Of a DNA stretch of 64,000 bases, positions 58,774 through 64,000 are shown in pieces. How positions within the stretch are numbered: the stretch's first letter is position 1; every line of letters starts with the position of its first letter. The position numbers and the translations under genes were made by a program. The notes under the pieces were generated by a model. That model saw only the letters and a program-made list of their open reading frames with translations, searched no databases and was not told the origin of the DNA. Source of the DNA: Cardiobacterium sp963553325. Its GTDB lineage: Bacteria; Pseudomonadota; Gammaproteobacteria; Cardiobacteriales; Cardiobacteriaceae. The stretch is taken from NCBI GenBank assembly GCA_963553325.1, contig CAUVOF010000001.1, positions 15,228 to 79,227 on the forward strand. Direction: 5' to 3'.

Positions 58774-58880
58774 TATAGCGATACTCACAAAGTTCTGTAC
58801 AAGGCGCGCCGCCGAAGACAGTACAGGCTAGTACGGCGAGGCGGTGCAACACAGTACAGGGCTTTGTGAGGATTGCTATA
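58774..58880 (+). repeat. Correia-like 107-bp element, copy 2
   Basis: Ends TATAGCGATAC and GATTGCTATA; core ACAAGGCGCGCCGCCGAAG, ACAGTAC, GTACGGCGAGGCGGTGCAAC. It has the same length as the copy at 57082, lies in the opposite orientation, and is similar along most of its length. Confidence 0.85.
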
Positions 58881-58886
58881 AACGAC

Positions 58887-58916
58887 AAAATCCCGCCAGA
58901 CGGCGGGATTTTTTTT
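58887..58916. terminator. Bidirectional terminator before DUF441
   Basis: The stem AAAATCCCGCC / GGCGGGATTTT with loop AGAC lies between convergent genes, with more Ts after it on the plus strand. Confidence 0.8.
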
Positions 58917-58921
58917 GGAAT

Positions 58922-59374
58922 TTATCCGCCTTTGCCGAGAAAGAGCGAGAGGATGCCGGCGGCAATCAGCGGGCCAACCGGGATGCCTTTGAGGAAGGCG
59001 ACACCGATGACCGTGCCGATGATGAGGCCGGGGACGACGGCAGGCGCGTTCACCATCAGCGGCACGCCGCGCCCGGCGAGCCAGGCGACGAGGATGCCGA
59101 CGGCGATGGCGGTCAGGTTTTTCCAGCCGAGCAACTCGCCCGCGCCGAGGCTGATTTTGCCGCTGGCAAGCGGGGCAAGGACGCCGATGGTCAGCAGGAT
59201 GATGCCGAGGTTCAAGCCGTGTTTTTCTACCCAGGGCAGGTAGCGGGCGAGGACGGTTTGTTGCATGAGCAGCAGCACCGCGCCGGCGATGGTAACCGGG
59301 GTGTTGTGGCTGATGATGCCGAGTGCGGTGAAGGCGAGCAGGGTGAGGGCGGTGGTGTCGAGGTTGTGCAGCAT
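58922..59374 (-). CDS. DUF441 family membrane protein (YeaL-like)
   Basis: This 150-residue protein has four to five hydrophobic segments, with LTIGVLAPLASGKISLG, NLTAIAVGILVAWLAGRG and VPGLIIGTVIGVAFLKGIPV, as in the YeaL/DUF441 family. Its function is unknown; the usual family length is about 150, so it is complete. It lies 7 bases after rimI on the same strand. The start at 59374 begins MLHNLDTTALTLLAF. Confidence 0.85.
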   Translation of the reverse strand: MLHNLDTTALTLLAFTALGIISHNTPVTIAGAVLLLMQQTVLARYLPWVEKHGLNLGIILLTIGVLAPLASGKISLGAGELLGWKNLTAIAVGILVAWLAGRGVPLMVNAPAVVPGLIIGTVIGVAFLKGIPVGPLIAAGILSLFLGKGG

Positions 59375-59381
59375 GGTGGGT

Positions 59382-59831
59382 TCAGAGAGCAGGTTGCAGG
59401 CGCATGACCAGGGCGTCTTCGCGGCTGCCGTCGGGGTTGGGGTAGTAATCGCGGCGGCGGCCGCTGTCGCGGTAGCCGAGGCTGCGGTAGAGCGTCTGCG
59501 CGGCGTGGTTGCTGGCGCGGACTTCAAGGAAGGCGAGGGCAGGGCGCAGGGCTTCCAGTGCGGTTTGGTGCAGGGCGCGGGCGATGCCCTGGCGGCGGGC
59601 GGCGGGGTGGACGGCCAGCGCGAGCAGGGTCATTTCGTCCAAGACCAGCGCGCAGGCGATGAAGCCGAGTGGTGTGTCGTCGGCAGCGGCGGCAAACCAG
59701 ACGTGGTCTTGTGCGTCGGGGCGGCAAACGTTGCAGGCGGTAGCGAGGGTTTGCAGGGCGGGCAGGTCGGCGCTGCTGGCGCGGCAAAAGTTGCCCCGCG
59801 TGGGGCGGGGCAGGGCGTCAGTCAAAGACAT
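59382..59831 (-). CDS. rimI: Ribosomal protein S18 alanine N-acetyltransferase RimI
   Basis: This 149-residue GNAT protein has LLALAVHPAARRQGIARALH (acetyl-CoA site) and LEVRASNHAAQTLYRSLGYR with DSGRRRDYYPNPDG, the RimI signature. It acetylates the N-terminus of S18. It overlaps the 3' end of the NlpC/P60 gene by 14 bases. Confidence 0.88.
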   Translation of the reverse strand: MSLTDALPRPTRGNFCRASSADLPALQTLATACNVCRPDAQDHVWFAAAADDTPLGFIACALVLDEMTLLALAVHPAARRQGIARALHQTALEALRPALAFLEVRASNHAAQTLYRSLGYRDSGRRRDYYPNPDGSREDALVMRLQPAL

Positions 59832-60669
59832 GGATGAACGGCTCTTTTGCGTCCCAGCGGTAGGCGTGCAGGCGGTATTTTTCGCCTAGGGTGTGTTTGT
59901 AGCGGAAGATGGCGTCAAAGAGGTTTTCGACGATGACTTGCATGTGGTGGCCGCTGGCGTGGATGACGGTGTAGGCATCGTTGGCAATCATCACGTGGCC
60001 GGGCAGGTAGAGCAGGTCGCCGTAGGTGATGTATTCCGGGTCGATGCGTGTGTGGTGCGCGGCGAGGTATTTTTCTTGCAGGTCGCTGTCGCGCGGGATG
60101 TTGCAGCCGGCGCGGCGGTAGCTCCATTGCGCGAGCGCCGAGCAGTCCAGCCCGGCAATGCCGCGGCCGCCCCACATGTAGCTGCGGCCAAGCTGGCGGC
60201 GCGCGGCGGTGATGGGGTCAAGAAGTTCATCCAGCGGCATGGTGTGGCGGCGGTGTATCCAGCCGCCGTCGGATAGTTGCAGGTAGTCGCCTTCTTCGGC
60301 GGTAATTTGCAGGCAGGAATCCGGCGGCAAGGCGGTCAGGTACGGGCTTTTCAGGTCGGGCGCGGCGGTAATCGGGGCGATGAGGATGGTCAGATGCGTC
60401 CATGTTGGCGCCTCATTGCAGGCGGTAGTGGCGTCGGTGGCAATCCAGCCGCTGTAGTGGTCGCGCAGCGATTGGCAATGTAGCCAACCGTCCTGCCGCG
60501 CCAGGATGCGTAGCGGTTCGCCGTAGGTATATTGGTTTAAGCGGGCGCTTGCCGTGTCAGGCGCGACATATACCCAGGTTTCCGGGATGTGAACGCGGGC
60601 GTAGCCCAAAGTGTCGCCTACTGGATAGAGGCGGGGGTCGTTTTCGCTTTGGACTTCTATGTCGTACAT
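59818..60669 (-). CDS. NlpC/P60 peptidase with SH3-like domains
   Basis: This 283-residue protein has an N-terminal part (about 20-140) with two SH3-like units (WVYVAPDTASARLNQYTYG and a second) and a C-terminal NlpC/P60 domain with Cys176 (GLDCSALAQWSYRRAG), His225 (LPGHVMIAND) and a third His/Asn near 237. It is close to YkfC-type gamma-D-glutamyl-L-diamino acid endopeptidases, which act on imported muropeptides. No signal peptide is visible, which fits a cytoplasmic recycling role. Confidence 0.85.
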   Translation of the reverse strand: MYDIEVQSENDPRLYPVGDTLGYARVHIPETWVYVAPDTASARLNQYTYGEPLRILARQDGWLHCQSLRDHYSGWIATDATTACNEAPTWTHLTILIAPITAAPDLKSPYLTALPPDSCLQITAEEGDYLQLSDGGWIHRRHTMPLDELLDPITAARRQLGRSYMWGGRGIAGLDCSALAQWSYRRAGCNIPRDSDLQEKYLAAHHTRIDPEYITYGDLLYLPGHVMIANDAYTVIHASGHHMQVIVENLFDAIFRYKHTLGEKYRLHAYRWDAKEPFIHVFD

Positions 60670-60860
60670 GGTTTGCTCCTTGTCGCGTGTGGAAAAGCCG
60701 GTACAAAATCCGGCCGGGCGCGCTTTATACAGGATTTTTGTACAGGCTCTCAATTGCCTTGGGAAGGTGCTTGTTTTTGTTGTGGTAATGCTGGACGGTT
60801 ATTGGCGGGCATTTACATACAGGGTAGCGGGGTTCGTGTATGTAAATGCCCCGCTATGGT
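60670..60860. other. Intergenic region between the NlpC/P60 gene and fbp
   Basis: These 191 bases hold the leader of the NlpC/P60 gene and, near fbp, the third 31-bp repeat. A CCGGTACAAAATCCGGCCGG stretch and a TATACAGG-ATTTTTGTACAGG imperfect repeat are visible; their meaning is unclear. Confidence 0.4.
60814..60844 (-). repeat. 31-bp post-stop repeat, copy 3 (after fbp)
   Basis: This is the exact reverse complement of the copy after glk, beginning 16 bases after the fbp stop in the same orientation relative to the gene. Here the palindrome is longer: GGCATTTACATAC and GTATGTAAATGCC flank the core. Confidence 0.88.
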
Positions 60861-61868
60861 TTATTGGTCGGGATTGTCGCGAATCATCTCCATCACTTTG
60901 CCGACCATGTTTTTTGAGCCGACGTAGAGCGGTACGCGCTGATGCAGGGCGGTTGGCTGGATGTCGAGGATGCGGCGATAGCCGTCGGTGGCGCTGCCGC
61001 CCGCCTGTTCGGCGAGAAACGCCATCGGGTTGGCCTCATAATTGAGGCGCAGTTTGCCGTTGGGGTAGCTGCTGCCGGACGGGTACATGTAAATGCCGCC
61101 TTTGAGCATATTGCGGTGGAAATCGGCGACGAGCGAGCCGATATAGCGCGAGGTGTAGGGGCGTTTTGTCGCCTTGTCTTCTTCCTGGCAGTATTTGATG
61201 TAGCGCTTCACCCCCTGCGGGAATTTGAGGTACTGCCCTTCGTTGATGGAATACATCGTGCCATCGTCGGGGATGCGAATGTTTTCGTGTGAGAGGCAGA
61301 AGATGCCGAGCGAGGGGTCGTAGGTGAAGCCATTGACACCGTTGCCGGTGGTATAAACCAGCATGGTCGATGAGCCATAGACGACGTAGCCCGCCGCCAC
61401 TTGGCGGTTGCCCGGCTGCAAGAAGTCTTCGAGCGTAACCGGCGTGCCAATCGGCGTAACGCGGCGGTAAATCGAGAAAATCGTGCCGACGGCGACGTTC
61501 ACGTCGATATTGGACGAACCATCAAGCGGGTCGGTGAGGACGATGTATTTGGCGTTGCGGTTCTTCTCGCTCTGGAAGGCGATGAAATCTTCTTCTTCTT
61601 CCGAGGCAAAACCGGCGACATTATCGCGCGCCATGAAGGCTGCCTTGATTTTCTCGTGCGCGAAAATGTCGAGCTTCTTCTGCGCCTCGCCTTGGACGTT
61701 TTCCGAACCGGCCTCGCCGAGGATGTCATTGACCAGCCCGGCGCGGTTGATGTCGCGGTGCAAGACTTTCGCCGCCAAGCGGATGGCGGCGAGGATGCCG
61801 CTTAACTCGCCCTTCGCCTGCGGGTATTCCGCCTGCCGCATCACAATAAATTCACCAAGACTGCGCAT
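60861..61868 (-). CDS. fbp: Fructose-1,6-bisphosphatase class 1
   Basis: This 335-residue enzyme has the metal site VLTDPLDGSSNIDVNVAVGT, ASEEEEDFIAF, and the substrate-binding C-terminal YPSGSSYPNGKLRLNYEANP. It is the irreversible gluconeogenic step. Monocistronic. With glk (3.4 kb) and fruK (30.1 kb), it shows both directions of hexose metabolism. Confidence 0.96.
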   Translation of the reverse strand: MRSLGEFIVMRQAEYPQAKGELSGILAAIRLAAKVLHRDINRAGLVNDILGEAGSENVQGEAQKKLDIFAHEKIKAAFMARDNVAGFASEEEEDFIAFQSEKNRNAKYIVLTDPLDGSSNIDVNVAVGTIFSIYRRVTPIGTPVTLEDFLQPGNRQVAAGYVVYGSSTMLVYTTGNGVNGFTYDPSLGIFCLSHENIRIPDDGTMYSINEGQYLKFPQGVKRYIKYCQEEDKATKRPYTSRYIGSLVADFHRNMLKGGIYMYPSGSSYPNGKLRLNYEANPMAFLAEQAGGSATDGYRRILDIQPTALHQRVPLYVGSKNMVGKVMEMIRDNPDQ

Positions 61869-61974
61869 AAAACCTCCTAATTTTCACAAGAATTAACGTG
61901 AATCTATTATAACCCGACTTGCGGGCGATGGCAGCGTCATTGCCGTAAAATGCCCGCTTTTACCAGGAGAACCC

Positions 61975-62313
61975 ATGAGCGAACTGCACTGCCCCAAATG
62001 CGCCTGCGACTACTGCTACCACGACGGCGAGATGAACATCTGCCCCGAATGCGCCTATGAATGGCGCGACGGCGACGCGAGCACGGGCGACGACACCCCA
62101 GCGGTACTCGATGCCAACGGCGTGGCGCTTGCTGACGGCGACAGCGTCGTCCTCATCAAGGCGCTCAAGCCCAAAGGCAGCAGCCAGACCATCAAACAAG
62201 GCACCAAAGTGAAAAACATCCGCCTCGTGCCGGGCGGCGACCACAACATCGACTGCAAAATCGAAGGCTTCGGCGGCATGATGCTCAAATCCGAATACGT
62301 CAAAAAGGCCTGA
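61975..62313 (+). CDS. PhnA/YjdM family zinc-ribbon protein
   Basis: This 112-residue protein has an N-terminal zinc ribbon (CPKCACDYCYHDGEMNICPECAYEW) and the PhnA C-terminal domain (GVALADGDSVVLIKALKPKG, GTKVKNIRLVPGGDHNIDCK). The family was named for alkylphosphonate genes but does not itself hydrolyse phosphonoacetate in most species. It lies 3 bases before the YggS gene, with GGAG before its start. Confidence 0.9.
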   Translation: MSELHCPKCACDYCYHDGEMNICPECAYEWRDGDASTGDDTPAVLDANGVALADGDSVVLIKALKPKGSSQTIKQGTKVKNIRLVPGGDHNIDCKIEGFGGMMLKSEYVKKA

Positions 62314-62316
62314 ACC

Positions 62317-63081
62317 ATGACCACGCCACTCTACCCGCAGGCGACCACCGCCGCCGAAATCACCGCCAACCTCGCCAGCATCCAGGCGCGCATCCACGCT
62401 GCCTGCGCCGCCTGTGGCCGCGACCCGGCAGAGGTGCGCCTGTTGCCCGTCAGCAAAACCGTGCCAGCCGAGCGCCTGCACTTCGCTTATGATGCGGGCA
62501 TCCGCCTCTTGGGCGAAAACAAGGTGCAGGAAGCCTACGACAAATGGCAGAAACTCAGCGACCTTGCCGGCCTCGAATGGGCGGTCATCGGCCATTTGCA
62601 GAGCAACAAAGTCAAATACGTCGCCCGCTTTGCCGCCGAATTTCAGGCGCTGGACAGCCTCGACATCGCCGAAGCACTCGACCGCCGCCTGCAACAAGAA
62701 GGGCGCAGCCTTGACGTCTTCATCCAAATCAACACCTCGGACGAACCGCAAAAATACGGGATGACGCCGGACGCTGCCGACGCCTTCATCCGCGCCCTGC
62801 CGCAGTACAACAGCCTGCGCCTGCGCGGCCTCATGACCCTCGCCCTCTTTTCCGACGACAAGGACGCGGTGCGCCGCTGCTTTATCCGCCTGCGCGAACT
62901 GCGCGATGGCCTGCAACAACAAAACCCCGCCGTCGCCGAACTCTCCATGGGCATGTCCGGCGACTTTGAACTGGCCATCGCCGAAGGCGCGACCACCGTG
63001 CGCGTCGGCCAGGCTATCTTTGGCGCGCGCCGCACCCCGGATAGCGAATACTGGCCGGGACTCGCGCCGGAAAACCGTTAA
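62317..63081 (+). CDS. PLP homeostasis protein (YggS/PLPBP family)
   Basis: This 254-residue protein has the PLP-binding Lys in LLPVSKTVPAERL, LLGENKVQEAYDKW, WAVIGHLQSNKVKYVARF and LSMGMSGDFELAIAEGATTV. YggS binds pyridoxal phosphate and keeps vitamin B6 and amino acid pools in balance. The N-terminus is about 15 residues longer than in E. coli. It forms an operon with the PhnA-like gene. Confidence 0.94.
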   Translation: MTTPLYPQATTAAEITANLASIQARIHAACAACGRDPAEVRLLPVSKTVPAERLHFAYDAGIRLLGENKVQEAYDKWQKLSDLAGLEWAVIGHLQSNKVKYVARFAAEFQALDSLDIAEALDRRLQQEGRSLDVFIQINTSDEPQKYGMTPDAADAFIRALPQYNSLRLRGLMTLALFSDDKDAVRRCFIRLRELRDGLQQQNPAVAELSMGMSGDFELAIAEGATTVRVGQAIFGARRTPDSEYWPGLAPENR

Positions 63082-63161
63082 TGCACATCTTCGGCCGCCA
63101 AGCGGGATAAAACTTGGGCCCGCCAAGCGGCGTAGCTACTGGCTCCGTCAAGAGAAACATT

Positions 63162-63190
63162 AAAAAAGCCCCTGCGGGCAGGGGCTTTTT
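63162..63190. terminator. Bidirectional terminator before the lipoprotein gene
   Basis: The stem AAAAAGCCCCTG / CAGGGGCTTTTT with loop CGGG lies between convergent genes. Confidence 0.85.
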
Positions 63191-63209
63191 GGACAGGCCG
63201 AGGCATAAA

Positions 63210-64000
63210 TTATTGTTTTTTGCCGCCAAAGCCGCCCCATACGGTGCTGCCGTCCTGGTCGATGTGGCTGTAAGAGCCGAAGATTTCTTCAGCCAACGGC
63301 CCGGCAAAATTACCGCCAATGACGGTTTTTTTCTCGTCGGCGCCGAGGAAGCCGTTGCCGTTGATGTGGGCGTCGGTGATGCTGCCGCTGTGCGACGGGG
63401 TTTTGACGCTAAGGTCGAGGGTGCCCTTGGCGAAGTCGGCGCGGGCACTCATCGTGCCGGTCTCGGTGCGCAGGTACTGTTCGTCCTTGTTGTGGAAGTT
63501 CAGGATGCTGTCGCCGCTGTAAGTGGCGCTGCCGCCGCCCGGCATTTGTGTGGTTTCGTTGCCGCGCGCGAAAAACAGGCGTTCATCATTCTGGTCAAAG
63601 TTAAAGTTGCCGAACTGGATGTAGCGGTAGCTGTTGTCGCTGACCTGGAAGCTGTTGTAGGACAGGTCTTCTTTGCCGTTGATGTTGTTGAAGATGAGCA
63701 GGCCACCTTTGTGCTCGCTGGCGGCGAAGGTGGGCAGTTTGATCTGGCCAACGCTGAGGTTGCTTTGGTCACGGATATTGCGGGCAACGGGGGTGCTCAG
63801 AATCCCGGTCGTCAAGGTGTAGGAAGCGCCAGTCAGTTCGCCGCTACGGGGAGCGATGGTCAGCGCGCTGTTGTTGGGCTGGTTGTTTTGGTTGTTATTG
63901 CCGGGTTGCTGCGGATTTTGGCTGCTGTTATCCGGCTGTTGCGGATGCGGATTTTGCTGGGTATTGCCTGCCTGCTGCGTATTGCCACCGGGCTGCTGGG
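63210..64000 (-). CDS. TbpB/Slam-type surface lipoprotein, C-terminal part
   Basis: The frame is open from the right window edge to 63210, so the signal peptide and start are outside. The visible part starts with a low-complexity stretch of about 55 residues (NTQQAGNTQQNPHPQQPDNS). A beta-rich domain follows, ending VIGGNFAGPLAEEIFGSYSH and WGGFGGKKQ, the C-terminal barrel and end motif of TbpB-like and other Slam-dependent surface lipoproteins. Such proteins bind host transferrin, haemoglobin or factor H. The ligand cannot be told. Earlier possible starts within the frame (TTG at 63815) lie inside the domain and are unlikely. Confidence 0.75.
   Translation of the reverse strand, partial: QQPGGNTQQAGNTQQNPHPQQPDNSSQNPQQPGNNNQNNQPNNSALTIAPRSGELTGASYTLTTGILSTPVARNIRDQSNLSVGQIKLPTFAASEHKGGLLIFNNINGKEDLSYNSFQVSDNSYRYIQFGNFNFDQNDERLFFARGNETTQMPGGGSATYSGDSILNFHNKDEQYLRTETGTMSARADFAKGTLDLSVKTPSHSGSITDAHINGNGFLGADEKKTVIGGNFAGPLAEEIFGSYSHIDQDGSTVWGGFGGKKQ

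Noticed and set aside
61960..63126. Open frame of 388 codons on the minus strand over phnA-like and yggS
   Set aside because: It covers two well-supported genes and looks like a GC-driven shadow without motifs.

Overview
The window reads as a single stretch of high-GC (roughly 60%) gammaproteobacterial chromosome, with no rRNA operon, prophage, integrase, transposase or CRISPR array. Housekeeping gene sets (minCDE, yceD-rpmF-plsX-fabHDG-acpP-fabF-mltG-tmk-holB, scpAB-rluB, rho, era, rep, recD) have proteobacterial order. An azurin with an Ala/Pro linker, a TbpB/Slam-type surface lipoprotein and Correia-like repeats recall Neisseriaceae and other oral or mucosal bacteria. My best guess is a member of Cardiobacteriales. 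That is inference from gene content, not from a database match.

Layout. 0-5.6 kb: hslR (cut by the window edge), minE, minD and minC on the minus strand; argE and glk on the plus strand; then yhhQ and queF on the minus strand under a preQ1-I type riboswitch. 5.7-10.7 kb: tRNA-Thr(CGU), a short-chain dehydrogenase, rnc, lipA, rluB, scpB and scpA. 10.8-17.4 kb: azurin, ppiD, gmk, xthA, pyrE, trxA and rho. 17.4-28 kb: a long minus-strand operon from yceD to holB that makes phospholipid precursors and fatty acids, preceded by a class-A-like serine hydrolase. 28-31 kb: a Dcu C4-dicarboxylate carrier and a lone 1-phosphofructokinase. 31.2-35.3 kb: three lower-GC glycan genes (FkbM methyltransferase, HAD protein, GT2 glycosyltransferase), probably acquired. 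35.3-41.2 kb: YbhB, folE2, trmB, a DUF1902/HicA toxin-antitoxin pair, a TlpA-like lipoprotein, a flavin reductase and rep. 41.3-48.2 kb: a Sel1-repeat protein, a DUF2262 protein, era, a NYN-LOTUS protein, nitroreductase, doxX and a LysR regulator. 48.2-58.9 kb: recD carrying in-frame palindromic repeats, an unknown 1021-residue repeat membrane protein, thiP-thiQ-mutY, a degenerate HD protein, a WYL regulator and an unknown protein. 58.9-64 kb: DUF441, rimI, an NlpC/P60 hydrolase, fbp, phnA-like, yggS-like and a partial surface lipoprotein.

The most notable items are four kinds of dispersed repeat. (1) A 107-bp Correia-like element occurs twice in full and once in part. (2) A 31-bp element lies just after the stop codons of glk, era and fbp, always in the same orientation relative to the gene. 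(3) A C/G-rich palindrome occurs once between genes and is read in frame twice inside recD. (4) Long inverted pairs occur at 48.2 and 53.2 kb. Also notable are the 1021-residue protein with repeated WY[KR] / PVAR-D-G / PW-EL modules, the preQ1 riboswitch on queF, a hairpin over the rnc ribosome binding site, and an HD-family protein that has lost its metal ligands.

Start codons were chosen by family N-termini and ribosome binding sites, so several differ from the longest open frame. All functional names rest on recognition of motifs and family sequences by eye; no search was run.
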